Notes: generated from the sequence alone by a model not told the origin. Counted from the stretch's first letter, positions 26,434 to 34,846 are shown. The stretch is DNA of 64,000 bases from Methanooceanicella nereidis (GCF_021023085.1 NZ_PGCK01000001.1:248001-312000), one strand, 5' to 3'. Numbers and translations are program-made.

Positions 26434-26450
26434 AACTTTCAAATAGATTA

Positions 26451-26478
26451 TAAATTTTTTATTTCTTTTTTCTCATTT
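26451..26478 (+). terminator. poly-T terminator behind DUF4870 gene
   Basis: Several T-runs (ATTTTTTATTTCTTTTTTCTC) within 45 bases of the stop codon, the common archaeal termination signal without a hairpin. Confidence 0.5.
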
Positions 26479-26545
26479 TAAGGCAATGCCTGTTAATTAT
26501 GCTAAAAGATTTAAGCCATAAAGCCTAATTTGAGTGCGGATCTAT

Positions 26546-27517
26546 ATGGAATGCAAAAGAGTGCTGGGCATAGAGGGTACAGCATGGAGCCTTTCGGCTG
26601 CGATAGCAGGATGGGATAGAGTTTACGTGGAAGCATCAAATCCTTACGTCCCCGAGAAAGGCGGGATACATCCGATGGCGGCGGCGCAGCATCATGCCAA
26701 CCATATAGGAGATGTCATAAAGGAAGTTTTATCCTCGGGCATAGATTTTGACGGCGTGGCATTCTCCCAGGGCCCTGGCCTGGGCCCCTGCCTGAGAACA
26801 GTGGCGACTGCGGCGAGAGCCCTCGCTCTTGCATATGATGTGCCGCTTATAGGTGTCAACCACTGCGTTGCGCACATAGAGGTGGGCAGGTGGCAGACCG
26901 GATGCTATGACCCCGTAGTGTTATACGTCAGCGGCGCTAACTCGCAGGTGCTGGCATACCGTGCCGGACGCTACAGGATATTCGGGGAGACGCTTGACAT
27001 AGGGATAGGTAATGCGCTTGACAAGTTCGGAAGATATCTTGGCCTGCAGCATCCCGGCGGCCCGAAGATAGAGGCGCTGGCAAAAGAAGGGAAGCAGTAT
27101 ATAGAGCTTCCTTATGTGGTAAAGGGAATGGATCTTTCTTTCTCGGGCATGATGTCGGCCGCAAAAGATGCCGCGCAGCGATACTCGAAAGAAGATGTCT
27201 GTTTTTCATTACAGGAAAACTCTTTCGCGATGCTGGTCGAGGTCACCGAAAGGGCGCTGGCGCACACCGGCAAGAACGAGGTCCTGATAGGCGGAGGCGT
27301 CGGCGCTAACATGAGACTGCAAAAAATGCTCGAAGATATGTGCAATGATAGGGGCGCCAGGTTCTATGCGCCGCCGAGAAGGTATTTTGGCGATAACGGT
27401 TCCATGATAGCATACACAGGGCTTTTACAATTAAAATATGATATGACGCTTGAAGTTGAGGATTCGGCTGTAAACCCGTGTTACAGGCCTGACGAGGTGG
27501 ATATCCCATGGCTTTAG
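26546..27517 (+). CDS. kae1: Kae1, KEOPS tRNA t6A37 synthase subunit
   Basis: About 323 residues. The ASKHA fold is clear: VLGIEGTAWSLSAA at the start, the metal-binding HCVAHIEVGR (around 110-119), SGANSQVLAY (around 135) and GGVGANMRLQKML near 255. With Sua5-type threonylcarbamoyl-AMP it installs t6A at A37 of ANN-decoding tRNAs. ATG 26546 gives a family-like N-terminus; a GTG at 26534 is the alternative. The last 10 bases overlap the Bud32 gene in another frame. In some other archaea these two are one fused polypeptide, so this is the split form in the same order. Other KEOPS subunits are not in the window. Confidence 0.95.
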   Translation: MECKRVLGIEGTAWSLSAAIAGWDRVYVEASNPYVPEKGGIHPMAAAQHHANHIGDVIKEVLSSGIDFDGVAFSQGPGLGPCLRTVATAARALALAYDVPLIGVNHCVAHIEVGRWQTGCYDPVVLYVSGANSQVLAYRAGRYRIFGETLDIGIGNALDKFGRYLGLQHPGGPKIEALAKEGKQYIELPYVVKGMDLSFSGMMSAAKDAAQRYSKEDVCFSLQENSFAMLVEVTERALAHTGKNEVLIGGGVGANMRLQKMLEDMCNDRGARFYAPPRRYFGDNGSMIAYTGLLQLKYDMTLEVEDSAVNPCYRPDEVDIPWL

Positions 27518-28098
27518 AGGAGAGGAGAGGTGCAGAGGCCGTCGTCGAGATATTCGAGGATAAGGTCATAAAGACCAGGATCCCGAAGAGCTACAGGGTA
27601 AAGCAGCTTGACGAAAAGCTAAGAAGCGAGCGTACGCGCGCCGAGGCGAAGATAATGTCGGAAGCGCGCAGGGCGGGCATACCTACACCGATAATATATG
27701 ATATCCGGAGGTTCTCGCTGGAAATGGAGAGGATCGCCGGCCCGCAGCTAAAAGCGGCCATAGATGAGGAAAAGGCAAGAAGGGCCGGCATACTTATCGG
27801 AAAGCTGCATAGCCGCGGCCTGATCCATGGAGACCTGACCACATCAAATATGATCGTAAAGGATGACAGGATATATCTTATCGACTTCGGACTGTCATTC
27901 TGGGATGAGACGCTGGAGGCGCGCGGTGTCGACGTGCACGTGTTCTATCAGACGATAGTCAGCAGCCACGAGAACCATGAAAAGCTCATGGAGGCATTCG
28001 CCGACGGTTACAGGTCATACTTCGATGGTGCCGACGATGTGCTAAAAAGGGTCAGGGAGATAGAGTACAGGGGCAGGTATAAGACCGAGACCCCTTAA
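27508..28098 (+). CDS. bud32: Bud32, KEOPS atypical kinase/ATPase subunit
   Basis: A protein of 196 residues, the size of free archaeal Bud32. The core kinase motifs are HGDLTTSNMIV (about 109-119) and IDFGLSF (about 126-132), and the N-lobe has DKVIKTRIPKSYRVKQLD with the usual Lys. Bud32 stimulates Kae1 and hydrolyses ATP during t6A formation. The start codon lies inside the end of kae1, so translation is coupled. Start is ATG 27508 (MALEERRGAEAVVE). The overlap in a shifted frame means one frame-shifting indel would separate this form from the fused one. Confidence 0.93.
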   Translation: MALEERRGAEAVVEIFEDKVIKTRIPKSYRVKQLDEKLRSERTRAEAKIMSEARRAGIPTPIIYDIRRFSLEMERIAGPQLKAAIDEEKARRAGILIGKLHSRGLIHGDLTTSNMIVKDDRIYLIDFGLSFWDETLEARGVDVHVFYQTIVSSHENHEKLMEAFADGYRSYFDGADDVLKRVREIEYRGRYKTETP

Positions 28099-28165
28099 TA
28101 TACAAATAGTCGCTCTTGATTTTTTAAGCATATCATTAAATCTTTTGTGACCATTATCATAAATA

Positions 28166-29101
28166 ATGCTTTTAGAACTCGCCTTATTGGCCATAGGGCT
28201 TGTCTTGCTTGTCAAAGGTTCAGATATCCTTGTGGACTCTGCCTCAGATATAGCGCTCTCGAAAGGCATCTCCATAGGCGTGGTCGGCCTGTCGGTCGTT
28301 GCCATAGGCACGTCGTTGCCTGAGCTTGTTATAGGTATCGAGTCATCGCTGGAAGGATACGGAGATGTCGCGCTGGGTAATGTGGTAGGGTCGAACATAG
28401 CGAACATATGCCTGATACTCGGGATCTGCGTGTTAATAAGGCCGATAATAGCGGCACCCGGGGCGTTCACGGAGGATATACCGGTCACCATGGCAGCCGG
28501 ATCGTTATTGCTGCTGTTATCGCTGGACAATGTCCTGAGCAGGGCGGATGGCATGGTATTGATCCTTGCCACGTTCATCTACTTTTTTTGGTTATTTAAG
28601 AAATCCTCCGGTGAAGGCCTTCTAAAAGAGAAAGAAGAAAAGCAGAAGATCAAGTTCATCAAGTATATCATGATAGTGATAGGGATCGTCCTGACGCTTG
28701 CCGGCGGCAAGCTTACCGTGGACTCTGCCATCATGATCTCCAAGAGCCTTGGGATACAGCCTTATCTCATCGCCATCACGGTCATAGCTATCGGTACGAA
28801 CTTGCCGGAGCTTGCGACGGGCATCATCGCGTCATTCAAGAACAAAGGCGATCTGGCGCTCGGGAACAGCCTGGGTAGCATATGTGTCAACACTCTGCTC
28901 ATCATGGGGATCTGCGCCATCATAAATCCCATAATCGTCCCCGATCAGATGGACATAATTTTTGCTCTGCTTTCGATCATATTGTTACTCCCGCTGGTAA
29001 TAAGAGGTAACATCCTGTCGAGATGGGAGGGAATATTCTTATTGATCTTCTACGCGATCTACCTGGCATATAAGATCGTACTGTCGCCTGTAGCCCCGTA
29101 A
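28166..29101 (+). CDS. calcium/sodium antiporter (CaCA family)
   Basis: A protein of 311 residues with about ten helices in two inverted repeats. The alpha repeats are GTSLPELVIGI (about 51-61) with GNVVGSNIANICLILG (about 73-88), and GTNLPELATGI (about 210-220) with GNSLGSICVNTLLIMG (about 232-247). These carry the ion-binding Glu residues of the YrbG/NCX_Mj family. It exchanges cytoplasmic Ca2+ for external Na+ or H+. An acidic/basic cytosolic loop lies between the two halves. No visible operon partner; follows bud32 by 67 bases. Confidence 0.93.
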   Translation: MLLELALLAIGLVLLVKGSDILVDSASDIALSKGISIGVVGLSVVAIGTSLPELVIGIESSLEGYGDVALGNVVGSNIANICLILGICVLIRPIIAAPGAFTEDIPVTMAAGSLLLLLSLDNVLSRADGMVLILATFIYFFWLFKKSSGEGLLKEKEEKQKIKFIKYIMIVIGIVLTLAGGKLTVDSAIMISKSLGIQPYLIAITVIAIGTNLPELATGIIASFKNKGDLALGNSLGSICVNTLLIMGICAIINPIIVPDQMDIIFALLSIILLLPLVIRGNILSRWEGIFLLIFYAIYLAYKIVLSPVAP

Positions 29102-29213
29102 TATCTCATCGCATGACATAAGGACATACTTGACACGGTTGCCTTTTAATGTATAAGCAGGGTATGTACCGATCGCACTTAAAAGATCAAATCAACACAA
29201 AAATAGGAATGAA

Positions 29214-29227
29214 CGCCCTTTCGGGCG
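29214..29227 (-). terminator. hairpin behind the PGF-CTERM gene
   Basis: CGCCC-TTTC-GGGCG, just after the stop of the minus-strand surface-protein gene and followed in that direction by a T-containing run. A likely terminator. Confidence 0.5.
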
Positions 29228-29235
29228 CCATCATT

Positions 29236-30120
29236 TTACTTGAATTTTCTTATCGCTGCCAGGAACCCGATGGCGCATAGAACTGCTATCAGCTCAAATC
29301 CGGGAGTCGGCGTCGGGGTCGGGACAGGCGTCGCTGTCGCGGTCGCCGTCACAGTCGGCACCTCTGTGGGTTCCGGGGTCGGAGTTATCGTAGGCTCTAC
29401 AGTAGGTGATGCAGCCGGAGTCGCTGTGGGAGATGGCTCCGGGGTCGGAGTGGGCATCTTGGCTGCGCTTTGAAGCTGATAATAGGTACCGTTGCTCGAC
29501 TTTGCATAAACGCTTATCTCCGCGTATGAGCCGCTTTCGGGCGATATCAAAGACGTGCGCAGGCTGCCGTTCGCATCTGTCTCGGCATAGGTCGGGTCAA
29601 GCGTGCCTGCCGTCGTATGCATAGTGATGAACCATCCGGCGCCTACCGGATTACCCATATAATCGTAAACATAGACATTGATGTCGGATTTATACCCTCC
29701 GAGATATACGGTCCCCGGCTTTGCGGTTATATCTGCATAATATGGCTTTGCCAATAATATAATGCCGCAGGACGCCGTACTTCCCGGTGTCACGGTGAAG
29801 CTGTTAGACATTCCCTCGGAATGGTACGGGCTCCATGCATATGCCGTATAATTTCCGGCCGGGACGTTCGCGAATATGAAGAATCCTTCATTATCTACGG
29901 TGGTATTGAATTCATCATAGGCTATCGAAGTGTTTGTCGCATTTAGCAGCGTGACGCGTGTCTCTTCGGGGAGAAGGCCGACGTTCGTCGAGACTTTTCC
30001 TGAGACACTGCCGTTAGTAGGCGATTGTGCCGCGGCGGACGCGATAAAGAAATATCCGCATGCTAAAAGCGTAAATATGATAAGTATCATAGGGGCATAC
30101 TTTCGCTTCATAATCATCAA
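29236..30120 (-). CDS. PGF-CTERM surface protein with carboxypeptidase-regulatory-like domain
   Basis: A protein of 294 residues. A signal peptide (about 8-32, hydrophobic then AAAQS) leads into a carboxypeptidase-regulatory-like beta domain (about 38-110) and a second Ig-like domain (about 125-215). A low-complexity stalk of Pro/Thr repeats (TPTPEPSPTATPAASP and on, about 225-272) would be heavily glycosylated. The C-terminus has PGF, then a hydrophobic helix and RKFK. This is the PGF-CTERM sorting signal, processed by an archaeosortase (ArtA-type) and lipid-attached. It is a cell-surface protein tethered to the S-layer or membrane; partner unknown. Confidence 0.87.
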   Translation of the reverse strand: MMIMKRKYAPMILIIFTLLACGYFFIASAAAQSPTNGSVSGKVSTNVGLLPEETRVTLLNATNTSIAYDEFNTTVDNEGFFIFANVPAGNYTAYAWSPYHSEGMSNSFTVTPGSTASCGIILLAKPYYADITAKPGTVYLGGYKSDINVYVYDYMGNPVGAGWFITMHTTAGTLDPTYAETDANGSLRTSLISPESGSYAEISVYAKSSNGTYYQLQSAAKMPTPTPEPSPTATPAASPTVEPTITPTPEPTEVPTVTATATATPVPTPTPTPGFELIAVLCAIGFLAAIRKFK

Positions 30121-30163
30121 ATAAATTTAAACCACTTATTTATATAAGAATGTTTTTTAAACT

Positions 30164-31060
30164 TCAAGAAATATCGAAGTTATGTGACGAACTGATATTT
30201 TTTATGAATTCGAGTATATCCGCCTCGGAAAATATTCGATAGCTGCCCCGGGATAAGCATTTATATGCCCCTGCTGCGCTGGCGAACTTAATGCTATCCA
30301 TAAAGTTACGGCCCGACAGCCGGGATTTTATAAAACCGGCGGCGAATGCGGCTCCTGCACCCGTAGTATCCACAGGTTCGACATCGAATGCGGGAAAATT
30401 CTGCACATTTTCTTTTTCTCGACAATGGAAGCAGCCTTTCTCACCCACGGTCACGATAGCGGTATCTTTATTGACATCGAATATCCTCGCTGCCGCCTCA
30501 CCAGGGTCAAGCGAGAAAAGCCCGGATACGGTCTCACAGGCTATGACAGTGTTAAAAAGCCCCATATAAGGTATTGACGGGACGTTAAGGTTTAAAACCG
30601 TGGGGATACCTGTATCCCGTGCCGTTCCGGCCGCGATCCCGCTGTTTTTTCCATAGCACCCGTCAACGTACAGGTATTTTGAATCCTTTATTTCCTTTTC
30701 CTGTACTGGGATCTCTTCTTCAGGCGTGTTCTCGTGGAACGTAAGGGAAGAGCGGCGGCCGATGTCATCTATGATCACAAAAGAAATACTTGTCTTACCC
30801 ATAGAAGGCGCTATCAGGTCGACTCCCATACTTTTTAATATCCTGCGGATATGCTCCCCCATGGCATCATCCCCGACAGGGCCTCCGCCGAGAGCCACCT
30901 TCAATCCCAGACCGGCCAGCATGATGGATACTATCGCCGCATCCCCGCCGACCGACATTTTATAATCGGTGGCGCTGGCCTGTCCGCTTTGGGGCCATGA
31001 GTACTCGAGCTTTCCCGATATGTCTAAAGATATGGCACCATAGCAAAAGACATCGTACAT
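30164..31060 (-). CDS. PfkB-family sugar kinase homologue lacking the catalytic Asp
   Basis: A protein of 298 residues with the ribokinase fold. The N-terminal glycine-rich block (KMSVGGDAAIVSIMLAGLG, about 34-52) and the C-terminal anion-hole motif (VDTTGAGAAFAAGF) are typical. In active members the latter reads GAGD; here residue 237 is Ala (codon at 30350-30352, GCC instead of GAC/GAT). That Asp is the catalytic base, so phosphoryl transfer should be very weak or absent unless another residue replaces it. It lies 37 bases behind the TrmB regulator and probably shares its transcript. It may bind a sugar or nucleoside as a sensor. AAGGT precedes the ATG. Confidence 0.85.
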   Translation of the reverse strand: MYDVFCYGAISLDISGKLEYSWPQSGQASATDYKMSVGGDAAIVSIMLAGLGLKVALGGGPVGDDAMGEHIRRILKSMGVDLIAPSMGKTSISFVIIDDIGRRSSLTFHENTPEEEIPVQEKEIKDSKYLYVDGCYGKNSGIAAGTARDTGIPTVLNLNVPSIPYMGLFNTVIACETVSGLFSLDPGEAAARIFDVNKDTAIVTVGEKGCFHCREKENVQNFPAFDVEPVDTTGAGAAFAAGFIKSRLSGRNFMDSIKFASAAGAYKCLSRGSYRIFSEADILEFIKNISSSHNFDIS

Positions 31061-31097
31061 ATTACCTTAATTGGCATTCATCTTTATTAGATAGTAT

Positions 31098-31928
31098 CTA
31101 TGAGGAGAGCGATTTTACCCAGCTCTGGAAAAACATCTTGGTAAGCATTATCATCGTCTTATTCGCGGTGTACAGGGCGTTTGAAAAGTTACCGGCAAGA
31201 GGAGGTATGTAAAGGAAGTCCGAATCGTCCGATATCGCTATGAACATGTTGTTCGCGTCTATCATGTCAATGGCATCCTTATATTTAGATAATTCCGTGC
31301 CCGGAGGAAGCTTCAGCTCTAATGCCGCCTTCATAATGGCCGAGGATGACATGACTTTAATATTAGCCCTATTCTTGCCGAATATGCCTTCAAGCTTGCT
31401 CTCCAGACCTTCATCATCCGAGATTATCATCAGGTTGACGCTAAAGTCCCTTCCTGCAAGTGATTCAATATAGGGTAGATAGCGGTCCGATGCTATGCAG
31501 GAGATATTCTCTTTGACGTTCTTAAACATGTCGCGGATCTTATAATCGATGGCGGCGTCACCGTAAAGTGACAGGAACGCGCTTTCGCCTTTCTCCTTTA
31601 TTTTTTCCTTCTCCAGGGCTTTTAATTCCTCAAGAGCGTCTTCTGAAGCTCTTTTATGTATATCGAGCAGGATCTTTACGGCCATTTCCGGCGGTAATAC
31701 TTTATATACCGATGGCTTGGTATCTGTCATTACCACAAGGCCCATTTCCTCAAGGCTCCTTAAGCTTTCATATACGCTTGGCTTCGAAATGTCCAGATAT
31801 TCGATGATCTCCTTCGCCTCCGCATAGTCGTGGACGACGAGCGCGGAATATACCTTTGCCTCATATTCTGAAAGCCCCAGTGTCTTTAGGCCCCTGATAA
31901 GTTTAGTCGATATCCTGTTCATACCCAT
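31098..31928 (-). CDS. TrmB-family transcriptional regulator (module 1)
   Basis: A protein of 276 residues. The N-terminal winged helix (about 8-70) has the recognition helix ISKPSVYESLRSLEEMG, identical over its core to the paralogue at 33919-34737. The C-terminal part (about 110-275) is the TrmB effector domain with an alpha/beta sandwich. TrmB proteins bind palindromic DNA as dimers and are released or recruited by sugars or other ligands. It is transcribed away from the ABC-2 genes, with two palindromes around a central TATA element in between. The PfkB-like gene follows. Autoregulation together with control of the ABC genes is the obvious inference. Confidence 0.9.
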   Translation of the reverse strand: MGMNRISTKLIRGLKTLGLSEYEAKVYSALVVHDYAEAKEIIEYLDISKPSVYESLRSLEEMGLVVMTDTKPSVYKVLPPEMAVKILLDIHKRASEDALEELKALEKEKIKEKGESAFLSLYGDAAIDYKIRDMFKNVKENISCIASDRYLPYIESLAGRDFSVNLMIISDDEGLESKLEGIFGKNRANIKVMSSSAIMKAALELKLPPGTELSKYKDAIDMIDANNMFIAISDDSDFLYIPPLAGNFSNALYTANKTMIMLTKMFFQSWVKSLSS

Positions 31929-31945
31929 ACATCGTAACGCAGTCA

Positions 31946-31965
31946 GTAGTTAAATAATTTACTAC
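31946..31965. promoter_or_regulatory. TrmB-1 operator, trmB side
   Basis: GTAGTTAA-ATAA-TTTACTAC: 8-bp half-sites with one mismatch and a 4-bp spacer. Its centre is where transcription of trmB should begin if the TATA element near 31981 is used on the minus strand. Confidence 0.65.
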
Positions 31966-31972
31966 ATACTCG

Positions 31973-31991
31973 TAAAATATATATACTTTTA
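31973..31991. promoter_or_regulatory. shared TATA element, module 1
   Basis: TAAAATATATATACTTTTA is nearly symmetric and lies midway between two operators. It could serve TrmB on one strand and the ABC genes on the other. Confidence 0.55.
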
Positions 31992-32008
31992 CGCCTTTTC
32001 TTCTATTT

Positions 32009-32028
32009 GTAGTAAAACAATTTACTAC
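32009..32028. promoter_or_regulatory. TrmB-1 operator, ABC side
   Basis: GTAGTAAA-ACAA-TTTACTAC: a perfect palindrome of 8-bp half-sites and a 4-bp spacer, overlapping the expected start of the ABC transcript. Occupancy would block initiation. Confidence 0.7.
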
Positions 32029-32119
32029 ATTAGAATGGATCGCTTAGATTATCAGAGCGTTTGCCAGCCACATGGCAGGCAATATATTCATTCCGGAAAA
32101 ACCCACAGGGGGTTTAAAT

Positions 32120-33007
32120 ATGGAAACCATAATCGAAACGAAGAACCTGACAAAATCCTACGGCAAGAACCGCGGGATAATCAATGTGAACTTGAAAGTA
32201 GGAAGGGGAGAAATCTTCGGTTTCCTGGGCCCGAACGGTGCCGGAAAGTCGACGACCATCAGGACTCTTCTGGATTTTATAAGGCCGACCAGCGGCAGTG
32301 CCACGATATTTGGCATGGACTGCCAGCAGGATACGGTCGCCATTAAAAACCGATTAAGCTATATCCCGGGTGACGTCAGCCTCTACGGGAACATGACCGG
32401 TAAGAGGTTCCTGGAATATTTTGGCAGTATAAGAGGAAGGTACGACGAAGATAAAGTTCGAGACCTGTCCGCGAGATTTGACATCGGCCTTGACCGCAAG
32501 ATGAAAGAATACTCCAAAGGAATGAGGCAAAAAGTCGCACTGATACAGGCTTTCATGAACGACCCCGATCTCATCATAATGGACGAGGCGACCAGCGGGC
32601 TCGATCCGCTTGTGCAGCAGACGTTCAACGATGTGGTCAAAGAGGAGGTCAGGGACGGAAAGACCATCTTCATGTCATCACACATCCTTTCCGAGGTAGA
32701 GAAGGTCTGCGAGAGGGTGGCGATAATCAGGGAAGGCTCGATCGTTGCTGAAGAAAACGTCGAGGACCTGCGGAGGAAATCGGGCAAGGTCATAGAGGTA
32801 AAGTTTGCCGACAGAGTAGAGGAGGAATCCTTAAAAGCTCTCGGAATCGGTAACTTATCCAGGCATAACGGATATTACAGGATGACTGTCACGGGTAATA
32901 TCCAGGAGACGCTTCAGGAATTAACTGCCCGAAAGGTAGCAGACATCAACATTCACCCCATGACTCTTGAGGATATATTCATGCAATATTATGCAGGAGG
33001 GAAATAA
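32120..33007 (+). CDS. ABC-2 transporter ATP-binding protein (module 1)
   Basis: A protein of 295 residues. Walker A is GPNGAGKSTT (about 39-48), the signature is YSKGMRQKVAL, and Walker B reads IIMDEATSGLD, with Ala where its paralogue has Pro. An H-loop (SSHILSEVEKVC) follows. ATG 32120 is chosen by alignment with the module 2 copy, which begins METVIETKNLTKSYG and has the same G-rich/TTAAA leader sequence. It powers the permease encoded one base behind its stop codon. The C-terminal about 70 residues form a family-specific regulatory domain. Substrate unknown; ABC-2 systems with paired permease often export drugs, lipids or peptides. Confidence 0.93.
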   Translation: METIIETKNLTKSYGKNRGIINVNLKVGRGEIFGFLGPNGAGKSTTIRTLLDFIRPTSGSATIFGMDCQQDTVAIKNRLSYIPGDVSLYGNMTGKRFLEYFGSIRGRYDEDKVRDLSARFDIGLDRKMKEYSKGMRQKVALIQAFMNDPDLIIMDEATSGLDPLVQQTFNDVVKEEVRDGKTIFMSSHILSEVEKVCERVAIIREGSIVAEENVEDLRRKSGKVIEVKFADRVEEESLKALGIGNLSRHNGYYRMTVTGNIQETLQELTARKVADINIHPMTLEDIFMQYYAGGK

Positions 33008-33008
33008 T

Positions 33009-33812
33009 ATGGCCGCAGTAGAGATATTTACGCAGACCGTGCGTGAAAAAGGAAGAGGAGCGGTCATTGCCGCGATCTTACTGTTACTATACGTGTTCTG
33101 GATAGGGACAATGTATCCGGAAATAAGTAAAGTCGGCGACCTTTATACCTCGATGCTGGAAAACCCGGCGATAAAGGCGTTCATCGGTGATGCCCTGGCG
33201 CCTATGACACAGTATGAAGGATTCCTCTCCATGGAGGTCTTCAGCTATATGGGCCTGGTGCTGGGCGGATATGTCGCGTTCATGACAGCGTCGTTCATCG
33301 CCGGGGAGATCGAGCATGAGACCAGCGAACTTCTGCTGTCATTGCCGATAAAAAGAGAAACGATAGTACTTTCGAGATATGCGGTGCTGGTGCCCGTTGC
33401 CATACTACTGTCAGGGGCGATATCTGTCGGAGCAGTACTGGGCGCACAGTACATCAACGAGAGCATCAACATGGGGACTTACCTGAACGTGACATTGTTC
33501 CTGACCGTGTTCATACTGGCGACAGCGTCCATATCCCTGTTCATATCCAGCCTGATGAGCGATAGTAAACAGGCGGCGCTCGCATCGCTGGGCGTGTTCA
33601 TACTGATGTACTTTATGAATAACATCGGAGGAATGGTCACCAGCATCGATGCGATAAGGTCTCTTTGCCTGTTCCATTATATGGACATGACAGACATGCT
33701 GGTTAACGGCACGATGGACTGGGGCAACTTCGGTGTGCTCCTGCTTGTTGCAGTGGTGTTCCTGGTATTGTCGGTCATCGTGTTCAAGAGAAGAGAGATA
33801 AACACAGTCTGA
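33009..33812 (+). CDS. ABC-2 transporter permease (module 1)
   Basis: A protein of 267 residues, six helices. It contains FIAGEIEHETSELLLSLPIKRETIVLSRY (about 95-123), the conserved cytoplasmic elbow of ABC-2 permeases. The ATG at 33009 follows the ATPase stop by one base, so the two are translationally coupled. Permease and ATPase would form a homodimeric or heterodimeric exporter. The closest relative in the window is the permease at 35826. No signal peptide or substrate-binding protein is present, consistent with export. A T-rich tract (33833-33850) follows the stop. Confidence 0.9.
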   Translation: MAAVEIFTQTVREKGRGAVIAAILLLLYVFWIGTMYPEISKVGDLYTSMLENPAIKAFIGDALAPMTQYEGFLSMEVFSYMGLVLGGYVAFMTASFIAGEIEHETSELLLSLPIKRETIVLSRYAVLVPVAILLSGAISVGAVLGAQYINESINMGTYLNVTLFLTVFILATASISLFISSLMSDSKQAALASLGVFILMYFMNNIGGMVTSIDAIRSLCLFHYMDMTDMLVNGTMDWGNFGVLLLVAVVFLVLSVIVFKRREINTV

Positions 33813-33832
33813 TCCTTAAACCTTCAACCACC

Positions 33833-33850
33833 CATTTTTCTTTTTTTATT
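33833..33850 (+). terminator. T-rich terminator of ABC module 1
   Basis: TTTTTCTTTTTTTATTC shortly behind the permease stop, a typical archaeal termination tract. Confidence 0.5.
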
Positions 33851-33918
33851 CTTTGTATTTTTGTTATGAAGCGTTATTTGTTGGTTATTTCAGATGACAA
33901 CACCCATAGGAAAGTCCA

Positions 33919-34737
33919 TTAAAACAATCCAGGCCTCAGGAAGAACATCTGGCTGCCCATTATCATGGTCTTATTGTTAGTGTTCAGGGCGCTGACAGTA
34001 TCCCCTTTTACCGGCGGCACATAAAGGAACTCCGAATCGTCGACGATAATGGTCGTAAGATTGGTATAATCGAACTGAGACATGACCTCGGAATATTCAG
34101 GAAGGGATTTTTGGTCCTGATGTGCCCTGTTGAACGCGGACATCTTTAACATTTCTGACGCCGACATGATACGATAACGAATGTCATCCTGTGAAAATAC
34201 TTTCTCTATTCGCTCTTTAATTCCATTGTCGTCCGATATCAAAAGAAAGCTGATCTTTATGCCTTTGCCTGCAATCTCCTCGAGATAATGCAGGTACCTC
34301 TCCGGCAAGACACATTGAACGCTTTCTTTTGCGTTCCGAAGCATATCCGCCACCTTATACTCTATCGTCGTGCTGCCATATATGGACCATAATGTCCCGG
34401 ACGGCCTCTCTTTCACCCTTTCTTTTTGTAATATGTCCAGATATCCGGATGCCTCCTCCGATGCGTCCAGATACGTGTCGGTCAGGAGTTTCAATGCGAT
34501 CTTCGGGTCTACCGCCTGGTATAAAGCAGGCCGGGTATTGATCTGTACCACGATCCCGCGGTCCTCAAGTCCCCTGAGGCTCTCATATACGCTGGGCTTG
34601 GATATGTCTAAAAAGTCCAGTAGTTCTTTCGGCTCTGCCTGTCCGAACAGGACCAGCGCAGAATACACTTTAGCCTCTGACTCAAGGAGGCCGAGCGTCC
34701 TCAGTGAAGAGATGAGCTTTGGCGGTATACGCTTCAT
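33919..34737 (-). CDS. TrmB-family transcriptional regulator (module 2)
   Basis: A protein of 272 residues, paralogous over its length with the module 1 regulator. The helix-turn-helix is LLESEAKVYSALVLFGQAEP through ISKPSVYESLRGLEDRG. The effector domain differs more strongly than the DNA-binding part. No PfkB-like gene follows; the next gene behind it is the module 1 permease, convergent. Divergent from the second ABC pair, with three palindromes of the GTTGTTAA type in between. It probably represses both its own gene and the ABC genes until its ligand arrives. Confidence 0.9.
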   Translation of the reverse strand: MKRIPPKLISSLRTLGLLESEAKVYSALVLFGQAEPKELLDFLDISKPSVYESLRGLEDRGIVVQINTRPALYQAVDPKIALKLLTDTYLDASEEASGYLDILQKERVKERPSGTLWSIYGSTTIEYKVADMLRNAKESVQCVLPERYLHYLEEIAGKGIKISFLLISDDNGIKERIEKVFSQDDIRYRIMSASEMLKMSAFNRAHQDQKSLPEYSEVMSQFDYTNLTTIIVDDSEFLYVPPVKGDTVSALNTNNKTMIMGSQMFFLRPGLF

Positions 34738-34759
34738 ATTTTTTTATTTAGTGCATTTG

Positions 34760-34779
34760 GTTGTTAAATAGTTAACTAT
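34760..34779. promoter_or_regulatory. TrmB-2 imperfect operator inside the trmB leader
   Basis: GTTGTTAA-ATAG-TTAACTAT: same spacing as the two perfect sites nearby, with two mismatches in the right half. It lies 22 bases before the regulator start codon and could give extra autoregulation. Confidence 0.5.
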
Positions 34780-34784
34780 CATAG

Positions 34785-34804
34785 GTTGTTAACTACTTAA
34801 CAAC
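34785..34804. promoter_or_regulatory. TrmB-2 operator, trmB side
   Basis: GTTGTTAA-CTAC-TTAACAAC, a perfect palindrome of 8-bp half-sites. It is the exact reverse complement of the site at 34847-34866. It overlaps the predicted start of the regulator transcript. Confidence 0.72.
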
Positions 34805-34812
34805 TAATTAGT

Positions 34813-34826
34813 AAACTTTAAATAGT
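34813..34826. promoter_or_regulatory. shared TATA-like element, module 2
   Basis: AAACTTTAAATAGT, between the two perfect operators. Fires possibly in both directions, as in module 1. Weaker as a TATA box than the module 1 element. Confidence 0.4.
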
Positions 34827-34846
34827 TTGATGTTGTTTGATAATTT

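Noticed and set aside
30164-31060. Active ribokinase or fructokinase annotation
   Set aside because: The catalytic Asp is replaced by Ala, so an active-kinase name would be misleading without further data.
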